From JBDHRG01 sp039807445 (lineage in GTDB: Bacteria; Pseudomonadota; Gammaproteobacteria; Competibacterales; Competibacteraceae): DNA of 21,912 nt. How positions within the stretch are numbered: position 1 is the stretch's first letter; the number at the start of each line of letters is the position of its first letter. The DNA lies in NCBI GenBank assembly GCA_039807445.1, contig JBDHRG010000046.1:1-21912 (forward strand), read 5' to 3'. The position numbers and the translations under genes are program-made. Of this stretch, positions 8,828 to 16,594 are shown piece by piece. The notes below the pieces were generated by a model. It had not been told where the DNA came from, made no database searches, and saw only the letters and a program-made list of their open reading frames with translations.

Positions 8828-9496
8828 GTGCAGTCCCTGCTGAAGTCCCTGCGGCGCCGGGCCTTGTCCGTGCTGCTTGCCGCCGCCGCCCTGGCCGGCT
8901 GCGCCGGCAGCCACGATCCGGTGCGCCTGAGCGGCAACGTGAGCGCGCGCGAGCGCATCGCGCTGGCGCCGGGCTCGGCGCTCACGGTGTCGGTGCTCGA
9001 GCTCGACACCGCCCCGGCCGAGCCGCGCGTGCTCGCGGCGCGCCGCTTCCCGGCCGGCGCCGCGACGCCGATCCGGTTCGCGCTCGAACTCGACCCGGCG
9101 GCACTGGCGCCCGAGCGCCGCTACGCGCTGCGCGCCACCATCAGCGATGCCGACGGCACGCTGCGCTTCACCTCGCCGGTGCCGCAGCGGCTGCGCGTGC
9201 CCGAGAACCCGCGCGAGCTGCGCGTGCAGATCCTGGTGCAGCCGGTCGGCGAAGCGGTGCACGCCGCGTCGGCCGCCACCATCAGCTGCAGGGGGCTGAC
9301 GGCGCGCGCGCGCTTCGAGGGCGAGGCGGTGCAGCTGTCGCTGCCCGCGGGGCGCAAGGCGCAGCTCGCGCAGCAGCCGAGCGAAGTCGGCAACCAGTAC
9401 AGCGACGGGCGCATCACGCTGTGGGGGCGCGACGCCGACGCGCTGTTGGTCGTCGACGGCCTGGTCTACCGCGGCTGCAAGGTGCGACCGGGCTGA
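8828..9496 (+). CDS. YbaY-domain lipoprotein with C-terminal MliC-like domain (copy 1)
   Basis: An exported lipoprotein of 222 aa. The signal peptide ends in the lipobox LAGC, with the lipidated cysteine at 25. Residues 32-125 match the YbaY/YscW family (VRLSGNVSARERIALAPGS, PIRFALELDP, RRYALRATISDADGTLRF). Residues 150-219 resemble MliC, the membrane-bound lysozyme inhibitor of c-type lysozyme: a terminal cysteine pair (154 and 217) and the core SEVGNQYSDGRITLWGRDADALL, with Ser185 in the expected inhibitory-loop position and Arg201 where MliC usually has Lys. Inferred role: envelope lipoprotein shielding peptidoglycan from lysozyme. The start is a GTG at 8828 with a GGAGAG ribosome binding site eight bases upstream. 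A paralogue follows directly. YbaY assignment is firm; the MliC part rests on motif likeness. Confidence 0.8.
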   Translation: MQSLLKSLRRRALSVLLAAAALAGCAGSHDPVRLSGNVSARERIALAPGSALTVSVLELDTAPAEPRVLAARRFPAGAATPIRFALELDPAALAPERRYALRATISDADGTLRFTSPVPQRLRVPENPRELRVQILVQPVGEAVHAASAATISCRGLTARARFEGEAVQLSLPAGRKAQLAQQPSEVGNQYSDGRITLWGRDADALLVVDGLVYRGCKVRPG

Positions 9497-9564
9497 TCGC
9501 CGGCTGGCCCGCCGCCGGTGCGGCGGCTAGCCTAGCCGCAGGCGAGTCCGCGAGGAGACCGGCC

Positions 9565-10197
9565 GTGACGCCGATCGCTTTGGTACCCCGGGCGCTGGCC
9601 TGGGCCGCCGTGCTGGCGGTGCTGGCCGGCTGCGCCGGCGGCGAAGCCGTGCGCCTGCGCGGCGCGGTGGTGCCGCCGGCGGCGGGCACGCTGAAGCCGG
9701 GTTCGACGCTCACCGTCGAACTGCTCGAGGCCGATGAGGACGGGCCGCGCGTACTGGCCCGTCGCCGCGTCGCGGCGACGCCGCGCAAACCGATGCCGTT
9801 CGCGTTCGAGCTCGACGCCGATGCGCTGAGCGAAGGGCGCTATCTGCTGCGCGCCGGCGTCACCGAGCGCGACGGGCTGCTGTGCTGGGCGACGCCGCAG
9901 CCGCTGCCGCTGCGCCGAGCCTCGCCGCGGCGCGAGCTGCGGCTGGCGCTGCAGCCGGTGGCGACACCGCGCGGCGGCTTCCTGGTGCTCTGCGACGGCC
10001 TCGCCGCGCGGGCCGGGCGCGCCGGCGCGACGCTGCGGCTGGCATTGCCCGGGCGCGAAGCGCGGCTCGCGCCGGTCGCGAGCCGCTTCGGGGCGCAGTT
10101 CGGCGACGGCCGCATCCTGCTGTGGACGTCCGGCTGCGAGGCGCTGCTGGTGCTCGACGGCCGGGTGTTCCGCGGCTGCCGCGTCTGGCCCGGCTGA
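9565..10197 (+). CDS. YbaY-domain lipoprotein with C-terminal MliC-like domain (copy 2)
   Basis: A tandem paralogue of the preceding lipoprotein, 210 aa. Lipobox LAGC with acylated Cys23, YbaY domain at about 28-118 (VRLRGAVVPPAAGTLKPGS, PFAFELDADAL, GRYLLRAGVTERDG) and an MliC-like domain at about 138-208 with the cysteine pair 143/205 and the core ASRFGAQFGDGRILLWTSGCEALL. Relative to copy 1, Tyr of the loop is Phe, the Lys/Arg after the tryptophan is Ser, and two extra cysteines (107, 191) are present, so lysozyme binding may differ or be lost. The GTG at 9565 was chosen because GAGGAG lies seven bases upstream and the signal peptide follows at once; the frame is open to 9421, but that part overlaps copy 1. 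Both genes end in a cysteine-bearing tail plus Pro-Gly before the same GGCTGATCGC context, as expected of a duplication. Confidence 0.78.
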   Translation: MTPIALVPRALAWAAVLAVLAGCAGGEAVRLRGAVVPPAAGTLKPGSTLTVELLEADEDGPRVLARRRVAATPRKPMPFAFELDADALSEGRYLLRAGVTERDGLLCWATPQPLPLRRASPRRELRLALQPVATPRGGFLVLCDGLAARAGRAGATLRLALPGREARLAPVASRFGAQFGDGRILLWTSGCEALLVLDGRVFRGCRVWPG

Positions 10198-10314
10198 TCG
10201 CGCCTGCCTTGTCGAAGCCGCGCGCGCGGCCTAGTGTCTGAACCAGCCCTTGACCACAAGCAGGACTTCCCGGGCCGATCTCCGCCCCGGGACACGCAGT
10301 GAGGCCGAGAACGC

Positions 10315-10336
10315 GCCGGGGACTTTCCCCGGCTTT
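10315..10336 (+). terminator. Candidate intrinsic terminator after the lipoprotein pair
   Basis: GCCGGGGA (10315-10322) pairs with TCCCCGGC (10326-10333) around CTT, giving a perfect 8-bp GC-rich stem followed by a short TTT. A second, weaker inverted repeat (CCCGGG at 10269-10274 and 10286-10291) lies upstream. The U-tract is short, so termination strength is uncertain. It separates the lipoprotein genes from the next exported-protein gene. Confidence 0.45.
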
Positions 10337-10443
10337 CGAGCCGTCGCCTTTCTCGATCGACGGGGGCGCCTGGCGCCACTGCGGCTGTGCTGCGCGCGGG
10401 AGCGCCAGGTCGTGCAGACGCGGAATGCGAGTGGAGGGGAGTC

Positions 10444-11886
10444 ATGCGAGTCCGATTCGAGAGCCTGATCGGCGTCGGCCTGGGGTCGGCGCTGTCGCTG
10501 GCGGTCGGCCAGACCCTGGCCGCGGAAAACGACTTCGAGGTCTGGGTCACCGAGCAGTCCGGTACGGCCGGCAAGCTCTACATCTACCCGGGCAAGGCGC
10601 TGATCAAGGACCCGGCGACCGCCCGGCCCGAGGTGGTCGACCTGGGCGGCGCGGTCGGCGCGATGTGCACCGCCGACACCGGCGCCGCGCCGACCCGGGC
10701 GCACATCGCGCTGTTCAACGCGAGCGCCAGCGTCGCGATCCTCGCCTACGTCGCCAGCGGCCACGTGGTGTTCGTCGATGCGGCGAGCCGGGCGCCGATC
10801 AAGTGCCTGCGGATGAGCCCGGGGGCGATCAACCCGGCGACCGGGCAGCCCTTCCGCCAGGCGCACGCGGCCTTCCCGGCGCCGAACCAGCGCTACGTGG
10901 TGGTCGCCAACCAGAACGGCCGGCTGCTCGAGCGCATCGACACCGACGCCGACGCCGACGGCAAGCCCTACGAGGATGCGGCCGACATCGTCCACGACAC
11001 CGCCGCGACGCTGAACCTCGCCACCTGCACCACCGCGGGCGGCGCGGCGTGCCAGCAGGAGGGCGTGCGCCCCGTCAACAACGTGGTGTGCCCGATCATC
11101 GACGACGGCAGCGCGCTGAGCTTCATCACGCTGAGCGGCGGCGGGCTCCTGGTCGCCGACACGCGCGCCGGCAAGGCGCCGCCGCCGGTCGTCGCCGCCT
11201 ACGACATGGCCACCGTGCACGGCAACGGCTGCGGCGGCATGCAGGCGAGCACGCAGGCGGGCGGCAAGATCTACCTCAACTCCGGGGCCTCCACCGGCAA
11301 CCCCGACGAATACGATCTGTACGCCTTCCCGGCCGAGCCGGTGAAGTACGCCGCGGCCAATCCGCCGAACGCGCCGGCGCCGAAGCCGCTGTTCTCCTTC
11401 GACGGCATGCCGCCGGTCAACGATTCGCACGGCATGGCGCTGGTCGGCGCCAAGGACCGCTACCTGTGGGTCAACGACCGCGCGCTCAACGAGGTGCAGG
11501 TGGTCGACACGCGCGACGACACGCTGGTCGGCCGCTTCGGCCTCGCCGCAGCGGCGAGCGCCGATCCGGCGCCCGACCTGATGGCCACCGATCCCGACGG
11601 CAAGCACGTGTTCGTCACGCTGCGCGGACCCTGCCCGCTGACGGCCAACGACCCGTCGGTCAACAACGCCGTCGGCGCCACGCCGGGGCTGATGGTGATC
11701 AAGGTCGAGCAGGGCGGGAAGGCGGGCGAAGTGCTCGGCGTCGCGCCGATCAGCGATCCGGCGCCGGCCGCCTTCGATTGCCCGAGCCGCGGTGACGACA
11801 CCCCGAACGGCACGCCGACGCTGAGCGAGCGCGCCGATCCGCACGGCATCGCGGTGCGCGCGCTCGGCAAGGGCAGCAGGAACTAG
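10444..11886 (+). CDS. Large exported protein, probable beta-propeller (YVTN/lactonase-like)
   Basis: A 480-aa protein with an N-terminal Sec signal (about residues 1-27, ending SLAVGQTLAAEN), so periplasmic or secreted. The mature part is built of short strands with repeated blade-like patterns: VVFVDAASRAPIKCL, QRYVVVANQNGRLLERIDT, LLVADTRAGK, RYLWVNDRALNEVQVVDTRDD and HVFVTLRGPCPL. This is typical of seven-bladed propellers such as the YVTN/lactonase group. Histidines near the blade starts (HAAFPAPNQ, DSHGMALVG, DPHGIAV) and several cysteines recall metal-binding propellers, but I cannot name a substrate. The ATG at 10444 is chosen for the GGAGGGGAG directly upstream and the signal peptide that follows; the frame is open 19 codons further but without a leader. 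It is followed by the DUF3298 gene 75 bases downstream. Confidence 0.7.
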   Translation: MRVRFESLIGVGLGSALSLAVGQTLAAENDFEVWVTEQSGTAGKLYIYPGKALIKDPATARPEVVDLGGAVGAMCTADTGAAPTRAHIALFNASASVAILAYVASGHVVFVDAASRAPIKCLRMSPGAINPATGQPFRQAHAAFPAPNQRYVVVANQNGRLLERIDTDADADGKPYEDAADIVHDTAATLNLATCTTAGGAACQQEGVRPVNNVVCPIIDDGSALSFITLSGGGLLVADTRAGKAPPPVVAAYDMATVHGNGCGGMQASTQAGGKIYLNSGASTGNPDEYDLYAFPAEPVKYAAANPPNAPAPKPLFSFDGMPPVNDSHGMALVGAKDRYLWVNDRALNEVQVVDTRDDTLVGRFGLAAAASADPAPDLMATDPDGKHVFVTLRGPCPLTANDPSVNNAVGATPGLMVIKVEQGGKAGEVLGVAPISDPAPAAFDCPSRGDDTPNGTPTLSERADPHGIAVRALGKGSRN

Positions 11887-11961
11887 CCGCCCGCCGCAGC
11901 GCGGAGGCTGCGCGCGGGCGCGCGATCCGGGACAATCCCGCGAACCGAACGGAGATCGACC

Positions 11962-12999
11962 ATGACGAATCGTCCGCGCCGCCGCTGGCTGGCGCTGCTG
12001 CCGCTGGCGCTGCTGACGGCGACCGCGCCGGCCGCCGAACGGGTCTACCGCGCCACGCTCGATGGCCGCATCGGGCTGACGATCAGCGTCGACCCGGCCG
12101 GCGACGAGACCCGCGGCGAAGTCCGCTACGACGCCAGCGGCGCCGAGGGCTTGCGGCTCGCCGGCCGCGGCGGCGGCGACGACGGCGGTTTCGAGTGGCG
12201 CGAAATCCTGGAGACGCATGACGGCGCCGCGAAGCCGGCCGGCACCTTCACCGGCGCACTGACCGAGGGCGGACGCCGCGGCGCCGGCGAGTGGCGCAGC
12301 GCCGACGGCAGGAAGCGGTTGCCGCTGATGCTCGAGCGCGCCGCGCGGATCGAGGTGCTCGCGGCGGCCGACGTCGACGCCAAGGTCGAGTATCCGGTGT
12401 TCGACGCCCCCGGGCTCGCACGGCTGAACGCGCGGCTGGCGGCCGACGCCGGTAGGACGCTCGGCGAGCTCGGCCGCGCCGTGCGCGAGCAGCGCGAAGC
12501 GCTGAAGGGCGAGATCGACCCCGCGATGCTCGAGCACCTGACGCAGCAGGTCCACGTCGAGCTCGACAGCCCGGGCCCCGAGCTCGTCAGCGTGCTGCAC
12601 CTGCTGTACGACTTCAGCGGCGGCGCGCACGGCAACACGTCGCTGACGGCGGAGAACTACGCACTCGGTGCCGACGGCACGGTGCGCGCCTTCGGGCTGT
12701 GGAACGCGCTGCAGAAGACGCCGGCGGCCCGACGCAGGCTGTCGGCGCTGCTGGTCGCCGGGCTGAAGCAGCAGGGTGCGGCGATGGTGGTCGACGGCGA
12801 GATCAAGGACTTCGACGCCATGCTCGACGGCGATGGCGGCACCATGACGGTGATCCCGGCCGGCATCGCCTTCCACTTCCCGCCGTACGCGGTCGGACCC
12901 TACGCCCAGGGCATGTTCCGCGTCGTGATCCCCAACCGCGCGCTGGCCGAGTTCGTCCGCGCCGACGGCCCGCTCGCCGCGCGCGCCGCGGCGAAGTGA
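11962..12999 (+). CDS. Exported DUF3298/RsiV-like domain protein
   Basis: A 345-aa protein with a clear signal peptide (about 1-25: basic MTNRPRRR, a leucine-rich core, then TAPAAER). Residues about 30-125 form a beta-rich segment without a name. From about 130 the sequence fits the DUF4163/DUF3298 pair found in RsiV-type anti-sigma factors and the PdaC N-terminus: VEYPVFDAPGLARLNARL, YDFSGGAHGNTSLTAENYAL and FHFPPYAVGPYAQGMFRVVI near the C-terminus. In RsiV this fold binds lysozyme; here there is no membrane anchor or sigma-factor-binding tail and no sigma gene nearby, so it is a soluble periplasmic relative, role unknown. The ATG at 11962 has a GGAG ribosome binding site. A GACAAT upstream at the CCGGGACAATCCCG palindrome may be a -10. 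Confidence 0.75.
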   Translation: MTNRPRRRWLALLPLALLTATAPAAERVYRATLDGRIGLTISVDPAGDETRGEVRYDASGAEGLRLAGRGGGDDGGFEWREILETHDGAAKPAGTFTGALTEGGRRGAGEWRSADGRKRLPLMLERAARIEVLAAADVDAKVEYPVFDAPGLARLNARLAADAGRTLGELGRAVREQREALKGEIDPAMLEHLTQQVHVELDSPGPELVSVLHLLYDFSGGAHGNTSLTAENYALGADGTVRAFGLWNALQKTPAARRRLSALLVAGLKQQGAAMVVDGEIKDFDAMLDGDGGTMTVIPAGIAFHFPPYAVGPYAQGMFRVVIPNRALAEFVRADGPLAARAAAK

Positions 13000-13005
13000 G
13001 GTGCC

Positions 13006-13029
13006 CGCCGGCGCGCGTGCAAGCCGGCG
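13006..13029 (+). terminator. Hairpin after the DUF3298 gene
   Basis: CGCCGGC (13006-13012) can pair with GCCGGCG (13023-13029) around a 10-base loop, seven bases after the stop codon. There is no T-run. It could be a Rho-independent-like or mRNA-stabilising 3' structure; GC-rich background makes chance pairing likely. Confidence 0.3.
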
Positions 13030-13116
13030 CGTGAACGGCTATACGGAAAGGCTGTCGCTGCACGCCTGGGGCGACCCGCCGCGGCCGGTCGCCGCGCACG
13101 GCAGGGGGGCTGCGCG

Positions 13117-13767
13117 ATGGAATCGATCAAACGGCTGCTGCTCGTGGCCGCGCTGCTCGCGTCCGGCATCGCGCTCGCCGGCGATCAGCCCGGCAAGTTC
13201 GACTTCTACGTGCTGGCGCTGTCCTGGTCGCCGGACTACTGCGCCAACAACGGCAACCCGGGCAGCCAGTGCAAGTCCGGGCGCAAGCTCGGCTTCGTGC
13301 TGCACGGGCTGTGGCCGCAGCACACGCAGGGCTGGCCCAGCGACTGCTCGACCGAGACGATGCCGGCGGCGGTCAAGGCGCGGTTCCCGAACCTGTACCC
13401 GAGCCCGGCGCTGTACGGGCACGAGTGGCAAAAGCACGGCACCTGTTCGGGGCTGGAGCCGGAGGGCTATCTGGCGCTCAGCCGGCAGGTCAAGGACTCG
13501 GTCGTGATCCCCGATGCCTACCGTTCCCCGGCGCAGCCGTTCCGTGTCACGCGGGTGCAGTTGCGCGATGCGTTCATCCAGGCCAACCCGGCGCTGAGCG
13601 ACGACGCGATCGCACCGAATTGCTCCGGTTCGGGCCGCTTCCTGCAAGAGGTGCAGATCTGCTTCAGCCGCGACGGCAGCCGGCCCGTCGCCTGCAGCGA
13701 CGAGGTGCTGAAGAAGTCGGCGAAGAGCTGCCGACAGAAGGACTTTCTGGTGCGCAGCGTGCGTTGA
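13117..13767 (+). CDS. Periplasmic ribonuclease, RNase T2 family (RNase I-like)
   Basis: An exported endoribonuclease of 216 aa that cleaves RNA through a 2',3'-cyclic phosphate without base-specific cofactors. The signal peptide ends near IALA-GDQPG (residue 21/22). Both catalytic segments of the T2 family are intact: FVLHGLWPQ (60-68, catalytic His63 and Trp66) and HEWQKHGTC (102-110, with His102, Glu103, Lys106 and His107). At least eight cysteines are present in the mature part, as expected for a disulfide-bonded periplasmic enzyme. E. coli RNase I is about 268 aa; this is a compact version. Likely role: scavenging external RNA in the periplasm. The ATG at 13117 has an AGGGGGG ribosome binding site. 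It is followed 14 bases later by the yggL gene, so the two are probably co-transcribed. Confidence 0.93.
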   Translation: MESIKRLLLVAALLASGIALAGDQPGKFDFYVLALSWSPDYCANNGNPGSQCKSGRKLGFVLHGLWPQHTQGWPSDCSTETMPAAVKARFPNLYPSPALYGHEWQKHGTCSGLEPEGYLALSRQVKDSVVIPDAYRSPAQPFRVTRVQLRDAFIQANPALSDDAIAPNCSGSGRFLQEVQICFSRDGSRPVACSDEVLKKSAKSCRQKDFLVRSVR

Positions 13768-13781
13768 TGAAGGAGGGCGCG

Positions 13782-14129
13782 ATGGCCAAGCGACGCAGCT
13801 GCCGGCTGCGGAAGAAGCTCAGACTGGGCGAATTCCAGCAGCTCGGCTTCGAGACGCTGCTGCGTTTCCGGCCGGAGCTGACCGACGCCGAGCAGGCGGC
13901 TTTCTTCGATGCCTTCCTCGCCGAGGCGATCGAAGCCAGCGGCCTGACGTTCGGCGGCTGGGAGGCCGGCTTCGTCGCGCCGGTGCAGGGTTCGGCCAGC
14001 GAAGCGCAGCGCGAGGCCGTGCGTGCGTGGCTGGCGGCACGGCCCGAGCTGGCGGAATTCGCTGTCGGGCCGCTGATCGACGCCTGGTACCCCGCGCCGC
14101 ACGATACGGTCGCGCTGCCCGGGGAGTGA
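13782..14129 (+). CDS. yggL: YggL family 50S ribosome-binding protein (DUF469)
   Basis: A small cytoplasmic protein of 115 aa (E. coli YggL is 108). The N-terminus MAKRRSCRLRKKLRLGEFQQLGF is nearly the family signature, and the body follows it (FFDAFLAEAIEASGLTFGGW, EAVRAWLAARPELAEFAVGPLIDAWY). YggL binds the large ribosomal subunit; its detailed role is unsettled. The ATG at 13782 is chosen because AAGGAGG lies six bases upstream; an in-frame ATG at 13767 would overlap the end of the ribonuclease gene. It sits 14 bases after the RNase T2 gene. Confidence 0.93.
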   Translation: MAKRRSCRLRKKLRLGEFQQLGFETLLRFRPELTDAEQAAFFDAFLAEAIEASGLTFGGWEAGFVAPVQGSASEAQREAVRAWLAARPELAEFAVGPLIDAWYPAPHDTVALPGE

Positions 14130-14250
14130 TGCCGACCCAGGGAATGACGCCCGATTGTGGTGATCCGGAGGCTATCGCGCAGCGGCACTACCGCGCGTTG
14201 CGCGACCCGGTCGGGACGAAACCGGGACGAGGATGCCTCTCAAAGAAGCC

Positions 14251-14354
14251 GTCACCCCGGCGAAAGAACGTCATTCCGGACCCCGATCCGTGGCCGGAGC
14301 CCAGACGTTCGTGGCATCGCATGCACTCTGGATTCCGGCTTTCGCCGGAACGAC
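14251..14354. repeat. Small inverted-repeat intergenic element (REP/MITE-like)
   Basis: The outer ends are imperfect inverted copies: GTCACCCCGGCGAAAG (14251-14266) against CTTTCGCCGGAACGAC (14339-14354), about 13 of 16 pairing. The right end also folds on itself as TTCCGGC-TTTC-GCCGGAA (14333-14350), and a GTCATTCCGG stands inside at about 14270. The motif 'CTGGATTCCGGCTTTCGCCGGAACGACG'-type is a familiar dispersed intergenic repeat pattern in beta- and gammaproteobacteria. It fills the gap between convergent yggL and the Bug receptor gene, where it may also stop transcription from either side. Confidence 0.6.
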
Positions 14355-14397
14355 GCCCGGGGAGCGTATCCGACGAGCATTGAACAGCCCTGGCCGC

Positions 14398-15375
14398 TCA
14401 CTCGGGCTTGAGCTTCTGCTGCTCGACCACGCCCTTGTAGACGTCGTACTCGGCCTTGATCTGCTGGGCGAATTCGGCCGGCGAGTTGCCGATCACGATC
14501 GAGCCGGTTTCCGCTATGCGCTTGTGCACCGCCGGGTCTTCCAGCGTCTTCCTGACCGCGTCGCCGATCTTGTCGACCACGTCCTTCGGCAGGCCCCTGG
14601 GACCGTAGATGCCGTAGAAGGCGGTGCGGTTGACCGGCGCCAGGCCGACCTCGGCAAAGGTGGGCACGTTCGGCAGCTCGGCCACGCGCTGCGGCGAGGC
14701 GACGACGATCGGGACGATGCGGCCATCCTTGATCGCCGGCAGCGACGAGGGCAGGTTGTCGAAGATCATCGGCACGTTGCCCGCCATCGTATCCTGCAGC
14801 GCCGGGCCGGCGCCCCGGTAGGGGATGTGGGTCACGTCGGTGCCGGTGAGCGTCTTGAACAGTTCCATCTGCAGGTGGGTGATGCTGCCGGTGCCGGTGC
14901 TGGCATAGCTGTACTTGCCCGGGTTCGCCTTGAGCTCGGCGAGGAAGCCCTTGAAGTCCTTGGCCGGGAACGCGGGGTGCACCGAGATCACGTTCGGCGT
15001 GCCGGCGATGTTGATGATCGGCGTGAAGTCGGTCAGCGGGTTGTACTTGGTGGTCTGCGGCGAGATCGCCGGCAGGGTCGCCACCGTCGAGACCGTCGCC
15101 ATGCCGAGTGAATAGCCGTCGGGCGGCGCATTCGCCGTGTCGGTGGCGCCGATCACGCCGCCGCCGCCGCCCTTGTTCTCCACCACCAGGGTCTGGCCGA
15201 GGTGGGGGGTGATGTGCTGCGCGATCACGCGGGCGATGATGTCGGTGGTGCCGCCGGCGGCGAAGGGCACCACCAGCTTCACCGGCTTGTTCGGGTAGTC
15301 CTGGCCGAGGGCAACCGGGGTGGTCGCCACGGCCAGGGTGGCCGCGATGCCGGCCAGCAGGGTCCTGCGTTGCAT
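14398..15375 (-). CDS. Bug-family (TctC-like) periplasmic solute receptor, second copy of the TTT operon
   Basis: An extracytoplasmic binding receptor of the tripartite tricarboxylate transporter family, 325 aa, the usual size. The signal peptide starts MQRRTLLAGIAA, a form compatible with Sec or Tat export, and ends near VALG-QDYP. Hallmarks of the family follow: YPNKPVKLVVPFAAGG, TDIIARVIA, LGQTLVVENKGGGGGVIG, PDGYSL, and in the second half IPYRGAGPALQDTMAG and LPNVPTFAEVG. Bug receptors typically bind carboxylates through main-chain and water contacts, so the ligand cannot be read off; a 2-hydroxy or 2-oxo dicarboxylate fits the neighbouring oxidase. The ATG at 15375 has an AGAGGAG ribosome binding site. 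It is the last gene of the operon, 105 bases after the oxidase gene. Confidence 0.92.
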   Translation of the reverse strand: MQRRTLLAGIAATLAVATTPVALGQDYPNKPVKLVVPFAAGGTTDIIARVIAQHITPHLGQTLVVENKGGGGGVIGATDTANAPPDGYSLGMATVSTVATLPAISPQTTKYNPLTDFTPIINIAGTPNVISVHPAFPAKDFKGFLAELKANPGKYSYASTGTGSITHLQMELFKTLTGTDVTHIPYRGAGPALQDTMAGNVPMIFDNLPSSLPAIKDGRIVPIVVASPQRVAELPNVPTFAEVGLAPVNRTAFYGIYGPRGLPKDVVDKIGDAVRKTLEDPAVHKRIAETGSIVIGNSPAEFAQQIKAEYDVYKGVVEQQKLKPE

Positions 15376-15480
15376 GGGTGCTCCTCTGGATGTCCTTCCG
15401 CGCCGGCCCCGGAGCCGGCAGTCATCCCGCGGGCGGGGTGCGGTTCTGCGTGCCCCTGCCCGATCGCTGCGCACGGGTGT

Positions 15481-16590
15481 TCAGACGGTCTCGTCCAGCA
15501 GCCCGTGGACATGCTCGGCGATCGCCAGCGACGCGGTCAAGCCGGGCGACTCGATGCCGAACAGGTTCACCAGCCCGGGCACGCCGTGGACCGCCGGACC
15601 GTCGATGCGGAAGTCGGCCGCCGGTGCGCCGGGGCCGGCGATCTTCGGGCGCACGCCGGCATAGCCCGGCGCCAGCGCGCCGTCGCGCAGCCCGGGCCAG
15701 TAGCGGCGGATCGCGGCGTAGAAGCGTTCGGCGCGCGCGGGATCGACCCTGTAGTCGGGCCGCTCGACCCATTCGACGTCCGGCCCGAAGCGCGCCTGGC
15801 CGCCGAGGTCGAGCGTCAGGTGCACGCCGAGGCCGCCGGGTTCGGGCACCGGGTAGATCAGGCGGCTGAACGGCGCCCGCCCGGCGAGCGTGAAGTAGCT
15901 GCCCTTGGCGTAATGGGCGCGCGGGATGTGCGCGCTCGGAAAACCCTCGATCAGCCCGGCGAGCGCAGGGGCGTGCAGCCCGGCGCAGTTGACGACGATC
16001 CGCGCCGCGAGCAGCGGTTCGGGCTCGCCGTTGACCGCGATGGCGATGCCGTCGTCCTCGACCCACAGCCGGCTGACCCGGCTCTCCAGTGCCAGCATCG
16101 CGCCGGCGGCTTCGGCGTCGCCCAGCAGCGCCAGCATCAGGGCGTGGGAATCGACGATGCCGGTGGAAGGCGAGAGCAGCGCGCCGGCGCACGCCAGCGC
16201 CGGTTCCAGCGCCAGCGCCTCGCCGCGCTCGAGCAGGCGCAGGTCGTCGACGCCGTTGGCGGCGGCCGCGGCGGCGATGCCCTCGAGCTCGACCCGCTGT
16301 TCGGCGCTCGCGGCGACGACCAATTTGCCGCAACGGCGGTGCTCGACGCGGTGGCTGGCGCAGAAGGCATAGAGCCGCTCGCGGCCGCGCACGCAGAGCC
16401 GTGCCTTCAGCGAACCGGCCGGGTAATAGAGGCCGGCGTGGATGACTTCGCTGTTGCGGGCGCTGGTTTCGGTGCCGAAGGCGTTCTCGCCTTCGAGGAT
16501 CAGCGTCTCGTGGCCGGCCCGGGCCAGCGCGCGCGCCACGGCCAGGCCGACGACGCCGGCACCGATGACGATGCTGTCGACGGTATCCAA
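15481..16590 (-). CDS. FAD-dependent oxidoreductase, L-2-hydroxyglutarate oxidase (LhgO)-like
   Basis: A DAO-superfamily flavoenzyme of 369 aa that would oxidise a 2-hydroxy acid to the 2-oxo acid and pass electrons to quinone or oxygen. The FAD-binding Rossmann motif is at residues 7-33 (IVIGAGVVGLAVARALARAG, then LILE). SARNSEVIHAGLYYPAGSLK (43-62) is the hallmark of the L-2-hydroxyglutarate dehydrogenase/LhgO group, and the C-terminal NLFGIESPGLTASLAIAEHV closes the FAD site. The start is a TTG at 16590, preceded by GAGGAGGAG and lying only four bases after the tctA stop, so translation is probably coupled to tctA. Being embedded in a TTT operon suggests it acts on the imported substrate. 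Closest named activity is L-2-hydroxyglutarate oxidation; a related 2-hydroxy acid is possible. Confidence 0.86.
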   Translation of the reverse strand: MDTVDSIVIGAGVVGLAVARALARAGHETLILEGENAFGTETSARNSEVIHAGLYYPAGSLKARLCVRGRERLYAFCASHRVEHRRCGKLVVAASAEQRVELEGIAAAAAANGVDDLRLLERGEALALEPALACAGALLSPSTGIVDSHALMLALLGDAEAAGAMLALESRVSRLWVEDDGIAIAVNGEPEPLLAARIVVNCAGLHAPALAGLIEGFPSAHIPRAHYAKGSYFTLAGRAPFSRLIYPVPEPGGLGVHLTLDLGGQARFGPDVEWVERPDYRVDPARAERFYAAIRRYWPGLRDGALAPGYAGVRPKIAGPGAPAADFRIDGPAVHGVPGLVNLFGIESPGLTASLAIAEHVHGLLDETV

Positions 16591-16594
16591 GCGC

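Noticed and set aside
10217..10230. 14-base palindrome GCCGCGCGCGCGGC after the second lipoprotein gene.
   Set aside because: Alternating GC runs arise by chance in this composition, the loop would be minimal and no T-run follows; the hairpin at 10315-10333 is a better terminator candidate.
15402..15419. Attenuator hairpin between the oxidase and second receptor genes (GCCGGC repeats).
   Set aside because: Only six base pairs of a self-complementary hexamer, no T-run, and frequent by chance in GC-rich DNA.
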